Below, piece by piece: positions 36,301 through 45,631 of a stretch of 64,000 nt of DNA. The number at the start of each line of letters is the position of its first letter. Within the stretch, counting starts at the first letter, position 1. Position numbers and translations under genes: made by a program. The stretch is from Pagrus major (taxonomy: Eukaryota; Chordata; Actinopteri; Spariformes; Sparidae). The DNA lies in NCBI RefSeq assembly GCF_040436345.1, contig NC_133230.1, positions 17,246,197 to 17,310,196 of the forward strand. The letters run 5' to 3'. The notes beneath the pieces were generated by a model, which had not been told where the DNA came from, made no database searches, and saw nothing but the letters and a program-made list of their open reading frames with translations.

Positions 36301-36681
36301 CATCATCAGCATAGAAGGGGAAACAATCCAGACACTCACAGATAACTAGTCTTCTTTGTGGGGGAAAAAAGCTCACACTGTACTGCATGAGTAAAGCAAC
36401 AGGTAGGTCGTAGATAAGACCTGCTTCCATCCACATTGTAATAAATGAATGCACAATATGTCCACAGACAGTGTGCACATGACCACAGCTAAAGCAGACT
36501 GGCTGTTCAGTTACCAGATACTCACCACATGACTGTGTCGCCTTGCACTTGATGGTCACTGACTGCAACGAAATGTGCAAATGTGCATGCACAAAATGTG
36601 TCAAATGTCCTGTAGCTTACCTGTACACTGAGCGCAGGATCCAACCAGGGCTGCCAGAATCAGAAGAGCAGATGTAGCCAT
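24084..36681 (-). CDS. plb1: PLB1, membrane-associated phospholipase B1 with three GDSL-type repeats
   Basis: Ectoenzyme of the brush border and secretory epithelia that removes both acyl chains from phospholipids (phospholipase A1/A2, lysophospholipase and retinyl ester hydrolase activities in mammals); SGNH/GDSL fold. I joined 43 exons with GT-AG borders into 3297 nt with no frame break, giving 1098 aa: signal peptide ([15 protein letters not shown]), a spacer, degenerate repeat 1 (to residue 294), repeat 2 (about 295-652), repeat 3 (about 653-1006), Ser/Thr-rich stem, one transmembrane helix (about 1054-1078) and a short basic tail. Exon coordinates are in the module entries. Mammalian PLB1 has four repeats and about 1450 aa, so one repeat is absent here. 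Stop TAA at 24084-24086; minus-strand AATAAA signals at 23446-23441 and 23432-23427 fit the 3' end. A few donor choices in repeat 1 are less certain than the rest. Confidence 0.93.
25545..25842. mobile_element. MITE in a PLB1 intron, about 298 bp
   Basis: The left end AAGGTCCAGTGTGTAGGATT is mirrored almost perfectly by the right end AATCCTACACGCTGGACCTT. Subterminal DNA contains GCAACCTCACCGCTAGATGC. This is a frequent teleost miniature element. It lies between exon 39 (25893-25974) and exon 40 (25202-25306) of PLB1 and has no coding potential. Confidence 0.8.
26835..27062. repeat. Purine-rich (GA) tract in a PLB1 intron
   Basis: A run dominated by G and A on the plus strand, with imperfect GAGA, GGGA and AGGA units and few pyrimidines in its core (about 26835-26950). 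Homopurine tracts of this kind can adopt triplex conformations. It lies between exons 36 and 37. Confidence 0.55.
28942..32201 (-). other. plb1: PLB1 lipase repeat 2, catalytic residues intact (exons 15-28)
   Basis: Exons: 32130-32201, 31993-32053, 31841-31899, 31574-31647, 31408-31451, 30846-30954, 30703-30754, 30523-30603, 30045-30110, 29846-29946, 29676-29757, 29314-29418, 29126-29221, 28942-29013. Motifs in order: [19 protein letters not shown] (nucleophile Ser about residue 356), [21 protein letters not shown] (oxyanion glycine), [17 protein letters not shown] (GGND about 467-470), [23 protein letters not shown] and [14 protein letters not shown] (Asp 608, His 611). All four SGNH blocks are present, so this repeat is predicted to be active. 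In mammals it is also repeat 2 that carries the measured lipase activity, although numbering may not correspond. Confidence 0.92.
30190..30340. repeat. Relic of a common fish miniature element in a PLB1 intron
   Basis: Phrases such as CAAACATTTGCTGGTTTCAG, CTTCTCAAATGTTAGGATTT and GATTTTGGATTGTTTTCAAT belong to the same family as the better copy at 59162-59455 and the fragments near 52370 and 57120. No open frame. Lies between PLB1 exons 22 and 23. Confidence 0.5.
33932..34020. repeat. 40-bp near-perfect inverted repeat (hairpin) in a PLB1 intron
   Basis: The left arm 33932-33971 and right arm 33981-34020 are reverse complements over 40 bases with a single mismatch, separated by the 9-base spacer TTTAAATTA. 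The arm core reads CACAAGAACGTGGGGACAAC. It lies between PLB1 exons 7 and 8. The arm resembles text found in dispersed fish repeats, so a snap-back duplication of a repeat fragment is one explanation. Confidence 0.9.
34552..34664. repeat. CA/TG-rich simple sequence in a PLB1 intron
   Basis: ACACACACACTCACATAAAA near 34560 and an interrupted GTGTGTGTC / GTGCGTGTGCGTGTGTCTGT stretch near 34625-34660. Low-complexity microsatellite remnants. Confidence 0.6.
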
Positions 36682-37179
36682 GATGTGGTGAGATAGAGAG
36701 AGCCGTCCACACTGAGGGGTTTGTGTAATGCCCTCCTCTTGTTTTCCCTCAGAGAAAGAGTGACTGTAAGCTTTCACTGAGAGTAAGAGTACCTGTAAAG
36801 GGGGTGGAGAAGGGGAAGAGTTCCCAGGACGGCAGAGGAAATGGAAGAAGAGGACCTCTCATGTGATAAGCAGAGTGATCATCCTGCAACGTCTCCCACT
36901 TACACCCTTATACTCTCAGTCATATCTTCATCTTATCAGTTTATCTGGATAACAATCAACAAAACTACAAGTCATACCACCTCCTCCCTATCTCTGCATT
37001 TTGTTTGTCAATGTGTTTTTGTGTCACATGCAGTTTTTCTTGCAAATCTGAAGGATAGCCTCATGTTTTGCAACAGACCAAAATGACACATTACGGAAAG
37101 TCAGTGAGATGTTGAGTTTATGGGTCTCAGAGTGACACTTTATATCATACAGTTAATGGATGAAAAAAGCCAGACAATA

Positions 37180-37620
37180 ACACTGTTTATCCAAATATAC
37201 AAAATAAAAATCGGATCAAATATCATAACAAATACAAAATATATATATAATGAGATATTATCTAAGCTTTCTGTTTTCATCTATATAGTTTATTTAGTCA
37301 GGAAGTTACATTGAGATCAATAAAATATTGAAGATTTACATCAGACAGCAGTATATAGCAGACAAATTAAAAATATATATATAAATACTAAAAACTTAGA
37401 AAATAATAAAAAATACAAGAAATACTACAAATAATGAAAACATTTTTTAAAGAAATAATAAAAAAGAATAAAGATAATCAAATAATACAAGTCATAAAAA
37501 TATTTAAAAAATAATGAAATCACAAGAAAGATTAAAAACATCAAAAGAAAGAATGAAAATACAAAATATAAAAATACCATAAAGAATAAAAAACATGACA
37601 AATATTAAAATTACAATTTT
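37180..37620. repeat. A-rich degenerate low-complexity block
   Basis: About 440 bases made almost entirely of A and T on the plus strand, with loose repeats of AATAAAAAATACAAG and AAAATATAAAAATACC type units. It looks like an eroded simple repeat; no open frame or gene signal. Confidence 0.6.
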
Positions 37621-38609
37621 ACAGCTGCAACTGTTATTCTAGAGAGTGTTTTAGAGAGAGGATTTTGTTACGGCCACACTAACATCTCATAAAGAGGTCA
37701 GACTGACCTCCTCCATCGCTTGAAGGAACAGGACAGAGTGTGTGTGGACACAGTGATAGTAACCAGAGTGATTTTCCAGGGAAATGAATTCATTTCGGGT
37801 TCATAATAAAACTCATTTGGTTGTAAAAGCTCAAACAGCCATACATTTTCTGCTCCTTCATTAACGTTTCTGTTCTCTAGTTTATGGGGGCTACATCATT
37901 AATCTTTAATATTGACAGAACTATAGCAACTCATTAGGATAAAGTATTCATTATCAATTATTTTAATATGTTGCTGTTTAACTGATAGTCACACTTCGCT
38001 GAATGCACATTTATGAGAAACTGTGATGATACAAGCAGCTTCCTTGGGTTTAATATATTTCACCAGGGTTATGTAATTTTATGTTAACAACCAGCAATTT
38101 ACGTTCCATTTTGGAGATGAGATATGATTAGATTGCTAAATACTTTATGAGTTTGTCCTTAAAGTAGATTGGCTTTGCAGATAGCCTGACCCTTGGAGTC
38201 AAGAGGCGTTAAACAACAAGTTATCTTGATGTTGTTGAGTTATCAGATTTCCATCAAGCAGCAGAGCATGTTTGCAGTTTATATTGTTGTGGTATGTTGC
38301 ATTAAAACAAATGAATGCATCAAAATGTTCTGATAATCCAACACTTCACTAAAAGACTTTACAAAGTTTTGGTTTTCCCTTTTACTTGTCAACCATTAGC
38401 ACATTCCTGCCAGAAGACCAAGAGTTTGACAGTTTTCAAATCAATATGCAGCTTCTCAAATTCCTTTCCTGATTTTGTCGAGTGATCAGTGCCTGTTTGG
38501 GTTAGGCACTGTACGTTCTGTACATGTTGTATGTACCGTATCAATATTTGGTACTGTATGTGTCATATCACATTCACATTGCATGTTTATGACTTTCATA
38601 TGGGGAGGC

Positions 38610-39240
38610 GGAGGGGAAGGTTGTGGAGTACAGCTAGGTAAGGACGCCACTGGATATTGTAAAGGAGACCTCTGAACATTTTCCAGCCGTGTTTTTGGTG
38701 ACAAAAAGCAGGTATTTTAAGCCAAAACATGATATTTTCCATAGCTTTAACTGTGTTTTTGGTGTCTCAACCTAACTAGATCATAAGTGACTGAAAAGTG
38801 AACCTTAAGGAACATAAAGTTGCAATAGAGAAATGTGAAGTTTCAATATATCTGTGGTTTTCAGAAACTGATATCAAGCTTTATTCCGGCGATCAGGTTG
38901 GAGACTTTACGTTTCTTTACGTTCCATTTCCAACTTTATGTTGTGACAGTGTGTTGCTGGTCTGGTTATGTTCAGGCACAAAACCAACTTGGTTAGGGGT
39001 GGGAAATGATCACGATTTGGCTTACCTGGTGTTGTCACAAACACGGCTGGAAATACTCCCAATGTCGAGTTAAAAATACCCGGTTTTATAGCTGCAAATT
39101 GTTCTGTTGTCTCATCAGAAATATTCGGTTTTGTTGAAAATACCAGTCGTTTCACGCCTTCAAATGCTGAGACACTGTCTTGACCTGTGGTCTCCCATTT
39201 GACAACCGTCTCGCCTATAGCAGCCATTTATTAGTTTATT
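38610..39240. mobile_element. Non-autonomous transposon-like dispersed element
   Basis: TTTCCAGCCGTGTTTTTGG followed by TGACAA (from about 38681) is mirrored near 39035-39057 by TTGTCACAAACACGGCTGGA, an internal inverted repeat. The text around it (GGTTAGGGGTGGGAAATGAT; TGAGACACTGTCTTGACCTG; CGTCTCGCCTATAGCAGCCA) is of a kind recurring in fish genomes. A minus-strand frame 38907-39227 is open for 106 codons but resembles no protein and is probably part of the element. Confidence 0.5.
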
Positions 39241-39410
39241 ATTATGAACGCCTATTCTTGTATCTTATGGCTTTGTAGCGGATGCTGTTCAGGACTTTCA
39301 CCTTGCTGCAGCTGAGCCGACCTGTGTCTGTGCTGAAGGAGACCCCAAGTTTTCATCCATCATCCTCTCAGAAGTGTCCACACATTGTCAGGCAGACTTT
39401 AGGCTGTAGG

Positions 39411-39438
39411 ACGGACGGACGGATGGATAGATATATGT

Positions 39439-39477
<39 letters not shown>

Positions 39478-39478
39478 T

Positions 39479-39518
<40 letters not shown>
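39411..39518. repeat. Compound tetranucleotide microsatellite (GACG, GACA, GATA)
   Basis: Consecutive runs of GACG/GATG (39411-39430), GACA (about 39447-39475, seven units) and GATA (about 39480-39516, nine units). Tandem units without spacers exclude a CRISPR array. Confidence 0.95.
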
Positions 39519-39519
<1 letters not shown>

Positions 39520-39558
39520 GGTCTTGAGTAAATGTACTTATTTACTTTCCACCACTGC
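39516..39558 (+). repeat. Terminal fragment of the dispersed CCACCACTG-ended repeat
   Basis: TTGAGTAAATGTACTTATTT then ACTTTCCACCACTG is the terminal phrase of the family represented at 4930-5181 and 22150-23105. It directly abuts the GATA microsatellite. Confidence 0.6.
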
Positions 39559-39699
39559 AATAAGGTTCAGACTGGTGCTACCTGCAACCGTGCACGCCAA
39601 AATAAAGTAAGCAAGTACAAAGACACTTACAGTGTGCATGGTTTGTGGACATTAAGGTCCCCTCTGCTCTGCTGACACCTTGTGGCGCCGCTGCAGCAC

Positions 39700-39890
39700 A
39701 TGCTGCTACGTCACGACCGGATGTTGATACTAGCTGGGAGCAGAGCGCAGACAGGAACAGCTGAAAAAGAACAACAAAGCCGCGACGACGACGCTACAAA
39801 AACACAAATGTGCGTCTAAAATACACCTCAAATATCGGTGACATCATCGCAGGTGGGGACATTTTGTTCCACTGAAGCAACTTTGAAAAG
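39700..39890 (+). promoter_or_regulatory. ypel5: YPEL5 promoter and non-coding first exon
   Basis: CpG-rich block (several CGs between 39680 and 40070) with a donor AAAAG then GTAGGG, exon end at 39890. The matching acceptor TATTATAG at 41846-41853 opens the exon that carries the YPEL5 ATG. A second possible donor (GCAG then GTGGGG) ends at 39852. The start point near 39700 is inferred. Confidence 0.6.
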
Positions 39891-41853
39891 GTAGGGAGCC
39901 GTCACTTTGAGCTGAGGAGAAATAAACCTGTTTGTTGTTCCGCTTTCTTGTTCCTATCTTGTTGTCGTTATCGCTGTTAGCTGCGAGGCTAACGTAATGT
40001 TAGCTGTTTTTATTCATCGTGACGACACCGCTCGGCCAAAATATCCATTAAACACGACGGGAACCAGCAACTGTGTTTCCATTTGGTCGATTAGTGAAAA
40101 GTATTTATCTTCATATGTGTTTTATAATCTAGAGTTTGTGATAATAATGAATCTGTAGCGTAAACACGACATCCATTACATGTCAGTCCGTCCTGGGAGA
40201 GGGATCGCTGCTCTGTTGCTCTTCATGAACTTTCTTCCATTTCTCTCCCCATTCTAAGACGAGAGGTTATTTTTTTAAATATTTTTTTTCATAATGGCTT
40301 TTATGTTCAGCATTATGTAAGGCTCAGCGCCATCTACAGTCAACAGTCTTCATGATGAGACAGGCAGGAACAGAGAGTACTTGGTGAAATCTGTGAACAG
40401 GGAGATGCCACAGCAAGGAAAGATCACAAAAAAACAAAAAGTAACACAAATACAGATATATATATATAGAAATCTGAGCTCATAATGTTTGGTTTTCTGC
40501 TGGATTTTCAACTAAAGTTGTTTTATGCCTGTCACTTGCTATGTTGCTTCATGTAGCCTTGTAAATTGTTTATTAAAGAAGGTAAATTCTGCAGATGTTG
40601 AATTGCAATTTACATGTGCAGTACAGTGTTTGGCTGGAGATGGTCATTGCTTGAATTTCTGCCATATTGGTGAAAACAAACACTCAACGTGGTTCAAAAA
40701 TTACAAAGACAGCCATTAGGACGAATGTTACACACAGGATAATACAAGTGCAAAGAAGGATTGGTGCTCTAAAGTCGATTTGCACCAGCATTGAACCCAG
40801 ACACAGGATGTCTACTCAACAACACTACAAAGAATAATCTCAAAAGTGAATTTACACCTCTAACAGTGTCATCCCAATATTATGAAGTTGTTTAATTTGG
40901 CATTTAAAGAGATATTGGTGGGCTAAGTGATTTGGATGAAGTCCTTTCCAAAGTACGATTTACATTGTGTTGTGATACAGTCTTTATCACAATTTTGTAA
41001 AAATTGTTAATTTAAATAAAAGAAATCTGTTGAATGTCTGTTTTGGCGTATGAAGTGAATTAAATACTTGAAATCAAGGTACCTCTTAACATAAATCAGT
41101 GGCAACTGGACTTGCTTTAGATTCTTTAAGATGTTTCTTTCACCTGTCAGTCAAAATGCTTCAGCATTTCTGACCGATGTGTCGGGGGTCTCAGGCATTT
41201 CCCCTCTGTAGGGTCGTTAAGGTCCAACGCACAGTACTCATTGATTTGGTAAAATCTATAGCACACCTGCCGAATGAAATTGTTCAGGAGCAGAAAAATG
41301 CAGTTCAGACATGGGGTAGCACGTCACAAGATCCAGGTGTTTGTGCATGATTTTTACAAACAAGGCATATTTTTGTTCGGGGGCACTGTTTCGCTCTATT
41401 TATCCTCATAAGCACAAACAAAAGCCTCCCTACATTGTTAGAGACTGAGAAAAAGAAAGAGATAAACAGATGGGAGATAAAAATGAGCTTGAGGGCGAGT
41501 TGAGACATAAAAGAGAAACCAAACAGAAACCAAAATAACTTCACTTTGTCCTTATTTCAATAGGAGGTACTTACTTGCCTTTGACTGAGAACTTCTGTAT
41601 GTGGCCTGGATGACTGAGAATCTTCACAGACTTAAAAATCCAATGTGACCATAAAGGAGTCCTGCTCATTGATTTACAACATTGCCTATAATAGCCTCAC
41701 ACAAACAGCTGTGTTGAAGGAGTAGCTACCCATGTGATAAACAGTATGGAAAAACCTCTAGGATACATTAAAGCATTGTCATGTATGTATATGTTTATCT
41801 TTATTTAACTTTCCAGCAATAAATAGCCTGCTTTTCTTTGTCTCATATTATAG
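39891..41853. other. YPEL5 intron 1
   Basis: About 2 kb between the non-coding first exon and the ATG exon. No coding exon, tRNA or clear transposon is recognised. Confidence 0.55.
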
Positions 41854-41884
41854 CCTTAGTTCAGTCACTCCCAGAGATTTGACG

Positions 41885-43337
41885 ATGGGACGCATCTTTT
41901 TGGACCACATTGGCGGGACACGCCTCTTCTCCTGCGCCAACTGTGACACCATCCTGACCAACAGGTCTGAGCTCATCTCAACACGTTTCACAGGAGCCAC
42001 AGGCAGAGCTTTCCTCTTCAACAAGGTACAGAAACACATTATCTTCCCATTATCTCGGGAAAACTGCAGTTGTTATTTCGAGATAATAACTCGAGATCGT
42101 ATTTATCGTAATTATATCGTTATCTCGGGAAAACAAAGTTTCGTTATCTCGAGTTATTATCTCGAAATAACAACTGCCGTTTTCCCTTGATAACGAGTTA
42201 ATTTCATTTGTTATCTCGAGATCTCGAGTTATTATCTCGAAATAACAACAAAGTTTCGTTATCTCAAGATCTCGAGTTATTATCTCGAAATAACAACTGC
42301 CGTTTTCCCGTGATAACAAGTTAATTTCATTTGTTTTCTCGAGATCTCGAGTTATTATCTTGAAATAACAACTTTGTTTTCCCGAGATAACGGGACAATT
42401 TCTCGAGATAACGAAACTTTGTTTTCCCGAGATAACGGGATAATTAATTCGAGATCTTGAGAAAACAAAACGATAGTGTAGTATATTAAATCATTGCAGA
42501 AAACATCATTCAGTGTAGCAATGTCAGAGGAGCAGGAGCATATCGATCACCGCGTCACATATCTTTTCAATCAAGGCCTGACAGGCTGAAATAGCATTAT
42601 GCCTTGCTATTACAGATAATATACACATTAGTGTGCGTAATCTAAAGACAGTTAGCAAGGCTTCAGCTATATCGGCGGCGCAATCTAAGTGAGCCTGATG
42701 TCGTCGTTTAATACATAGCTGACCAGCTACGAGGTCCCGGCGTCTCCATAATCTCAGGCCTATCATATCACAGTCATTATCTCGAGATCTCAAATTAATT
42801 ATATCGTTATCTCGGGAAAACAAAGTTTCGTTATCTCGAGATCTCGAGAAATTATCCCGTTATCTCGGGAAAACAGCAGTTGTTATTTCGAGATAATAAC
42901 TCAAGATCTCGAGAAAACAAATGAAATTAACTCGTTATCATGGGAAAACTGAAGAAATAAAATGTATGAATGCATGGCCTTTTAGGGCTTCCGTAATATT
43001 AGGGTCCATGTAAACATAACTATTTACTCGTAAAACAAACGGGCCACACATATTCAGTCTCTAGTTCCCTGCTTCAAAAATGAGTGTGCATGCCTGTGTC
43101 TGAACCCAACAGGTGGTGAACCTCCAGTACAGCGAGGTGCAGGACAGAGTGATGCTCACCGGGAGACACATGGTGAGGGATGTCAGCTGCAAGAACTGCA
43201 ACAGCAAGCTGGGCTGGATCTATGAGTTTGCTACCGAGGACAGTCAGCGGTACAAGGAGGGACGGGTCATCCTGGAGAGGGCGCTGGTTCGGGAGAGTGA
43301 GGGCTTTGAGGAGCATGTCCCCTCAGACAACTCATGA
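41885..43337 (+). CDS. ypel5: YPEL5, yippee-like zinc-binding protein
   Basis: Small highly conserved protein with one Yippee/MIS18-like zinc-binding fold. In mammals it associates with the GID/CTLH ubiquitin ligase and with RANBP2-type partners and is seen at centrosomes and the spindle. Two coding exons: 41885-42025 and 43113-43337, joined in phase 0, giving 141 + 225 nt, 121 aa plus TGA, the family's length. The start is ATG at 41885 ([20 protein letters not shown]). The two zinc-binding CxxC pairs are Cys17/Cys20 (CANC) and Cys73/Cys76 (CKNC). The C-terminus is EEHVPSDNS. The sequence looks essentially identical to the human protein, hence strong constraint. The intron is interrupted by a large inverted-repeat element (see below). 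Confidence 0.98.
42048..42955. mobile_element. Foldback-type element with CTCGAG-centred repeats in YPEL5 intron 2
   Basis: Two arms packed with variants of TTATCTCGAAATAACAAC, GTTTTCCCGAGATAACG and TCTCGAGATCTCGAG surround a 300-base core (about 42475-42775). The arm 42292-42460 is matched by the reverse complement of 42776-42955: both read CGTTTTCCC or AGTTTTCCC, then GATAAC, AGTTAATTTCATTTGTTTTC, TCGAGATC, GAGTTATTAT, and on to GATAACGGGATAATT. The left side carries an additional 240 bases of the same units (42048-42291). This is the structure of a non-autonomous foldback DNA transposon or an expanded MITE. It can form very long hairpins in YPEL5 pre-mRNA. Confidence 0.8.
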
Positions 43338-45360
43338 GCCGCCTAACCTCAGATTAACTCCTCTCCCTCTCCTTTATCCCCTCACCTCTGTGCTGCACAC
43401 CAACACCTGCAGACTTAGTGGTCAGTGAAGTTTTGGCTTCACCCTCCTCCTCCCAACCACACCCTTCCCTGTCTCTGGCCTATGAACCTTAGACCTCTGC
43501 TGATTAGAAGATTGGTTTGCTGGCTCTATTCTTGCTGAATAGACATCCCCAAAATACTTCCTGATTTATGTGTCACAGGGCACCACCCTAAAAAACAGCT
43601 GGGGACCTTAGATAGGGAGTTCACTTCACTTGTTTAAGTGTTCATGCACGGTCACACAGAATTTTCACCATCTCTGCACAAGGCATGCTCCACAGTTTTT
43701 CATATATGCATGATTATAGACATGGTCAGTCACGTGAAAAAAAAAAAAATCACCTGGTCGTTTTGTTTATTCAAATAACTGGAGGTAGTAGAGCTGAGCA
43801 CCAGCCCACTCTCTACACAGCAATGTGAAATGAACCAATGGAGGTGTCACTTTACATATTGCTTTTAAAATGGTTCAAGTGCTTCCGTGTTGTCAACTTT
43901 GTCTCAATGTATTTGTCACTGGTGAGCACTGAATGCAACTAAGACCACTGTAGTTGTTATTTCTATATCAGTTACCTTTTTATTAGCTGGTAGTGTGATG
44001 AATATAATAGTGTTTAAAATCTCTGTTCTTCTCATCCAAATGATACCGCACAGATTGATGTCATATTTAAATATTTGTTGTTGTGTTTGACTGATAGGAG
44101 TTTTATTTAGATCTGGCTCACATGATGTGCATTTATTTTGATTGACATGTGCACAAAGTGGCTTTAAGTGCAGTTCATAGCGTGAAAGTGATCTCATGTA
44201 CATAAGACAATCATGCAATTGATCCTACAATTTAATTCAGCTAGACCACTCTCCATCTGTTAGCATGGATTCTGTGCCTGTGCGATGTGCCGTGTGAAGC
44301 GTGAACATGTCACTTTGGTGACTTACGAGGAGCGTGTACCTTCCAGCCATGTGTCTCAGTGTGACGGAGGAGGAATGTGTGTGAGACGTGATGGAGACAT
44401 TCTCTGGCTGCCTGCTGGCTATTAAGGACAGGATTATGAGAGGATGGGTCATGGAAGCGTTTGGAAGTAGCCAACATTTGGAGACGAGCTTACAGACATC
44501 CGCTGGAAAAAGAACCCACAGCAGAAATTCTTCTATCAATGCTTGAAACGACACACTGAAAATATGTTTAAATCAAGCCTGAGTTGGACTCCATTTCTTT
44601 AAACACAGATGCTGTCTCCTACTTTCAGGAAAGTGACCCATCGTCTTGTTATAATCCTCGGCTTCAGGCATATTTGGTCATAAGATGACTTGTTTCTTAC
44701 AACACAAAGCCAAACAAGCTTTAATGGAGTATTAGTCTTTAAAGTTGAGCCTTTGTCCTCTGACTATGCCAGAGCCTCCATTTTATATTGCAGTGTCCTG
44801 TGAAGATTTCAACCCAAATGTCAAATTGTTAAAAAAAAAAAGAAAAATCTCGATCTTTGTGACATTTGAGGTTATTTTTGGAATGCACAGCATCACGGCC
44901 CTGATGTAATATTGTGCCATTTCAGAGTGTGTATGCCTGCAGGCGTTACCATACTGGTCCAGCCTTCACTAGAGGCAATGTTAATGTTTTTTGCTCGGCC
45001 TTTACAAGGTCATGCAAGAAAGTGCAAGTTGACATTTCTACAAAAAAAAAACAAAGCTGAATTAGATATAAATGGCTTCTACAGGACAATGACATCCATA
45101 TCCCCGAGTTAGTGCAGTGTACAGTCAATGGCCATGACAGAGTATTATCATTTTGTTGTTAACTTTTACCATTTTATTGATAGGCCATTGCTTTTATTTT
45201 CTTTATTCTATATATGACTGTTATTTTATTGACTGATACATTTATCTTATTGTATGTTTTCTTGATTGGAGGTTTGGAAAAAATATGTTTTCTTCTTGTA
45301 TGGCTATATAGCGGGGTTTTCTCTGATGTGATTTCTAAATAAAAATGTAGTCTTGCTGGG
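43338..45360 (+). other. ypel5: YPEL5 3' UTR
   Basis: From the TGA at 43335-43337 to an AATAAA at 45338-45343, about 2 kb with no splice-like or coding signal. AT-rich with several T-rich runs. A long 3' UTR is usual for this gene, but the end is inferred from the hexamer. Confidence 0.6.
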
Positions 45361-45617
45361 TTCAATTTCATCGTCTTGTTTGTCCTTTCTTTAGACCATA
45401 TTTTCTTCAGAAAGTGCAACGGAGTCAGAGAATGAGTGATTTAACAGGCTATAATTACTGCCAAAATACAGTATATTTTTCTTTTCCCTCTTCCTCGATC
45501 TGGTGTTCAAGACACATTTTATAAATAAGCACATAGAGATTTACAAACGTAAGTGTTAAAATATTATCATGTTCATGTCCATAAATGGATCTAGGGGATC
45601 AGAACTGGATCCTCAGG

Positions 45618-45631
45618 CCTGTAGGTGGCAG
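45618..45631 (+). promoter_or_regulatory. CTCF-like motif downstream of YPEL5
   Basis: CCTGTAGGTGGCAG (followed by CAGG) fits the vertebrate CTCF core consensus at 13 of 14 positions by eye. It lies about 270 bases beyond the probable YPEL5 polyadenylation signal and has the same orientation as the motif near the PPP1CB promoter. Occupancy is inference. Confidence 0.4.

Larger units (their letters stand above)
32309..36681 (-). other. plb1: PLB1 signal peptide, spacer and degenerate lipase repeat 1 (exons 1-14)
   Basis: Exons: 36621-36681, 35863-35918, 35706-35769, 35491-35554, 35330-35364, 34665-34731, 34503-34551, 33723-33788, 33571-33636, 33426-33481, 33188-33260, 32988-33089, 32803-32856, 32309-32377 (882 nt, residues 1-294). 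Homology to repeats 2 and 3 is still readable: [73 protein letters not shown] and a closing CPSQ. The catalytic blocks are gone: no GDSL serine after [14 protein letters not shown] in place of FIGGND, and ENTWSDPNQ in place of the DCFH dyad. It should be a non-catalytic (pseudoenzyme) module, perhaps structural or propeptide-like. Confidence 0.85.
36700..39700. other. Intergenic DNA between PLB1 and YPEL5
   Basis: The PLB1 start and the YPEL5 first exon are divergent and about 3 kb apart. No coding exon is recognised. The stretch contains an A-rich degenerate block (about 37180-37620), a dispersed element (about 38610-39240) and tetranucleotide microsatellites (39411-39518), each listed separately. 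Confidence 0.6.

Noticed and set aside
36098-36604. A 168-codon minus-strand open frame in the first PLB1 intron
   Set aside because: It lies wholly between well-supported exons 36621-36681 and 35863-35918, has no recognisable domain, and has the low-complexity composition of intronic DNA. A chance frame is the simplest view.
39411-39518. Regular short repeats resembling an array
   Set aside because: Units are contiguous tetranucleotides without spacers: a microsatellite, not a CRISPR array.
42050-42319. A minus-strand frame with repeated CYFEIITRD units
   Set aside because: The repeated peptide is just the translation of the foldback element's DNA repeats; there is no independent coding evidence.
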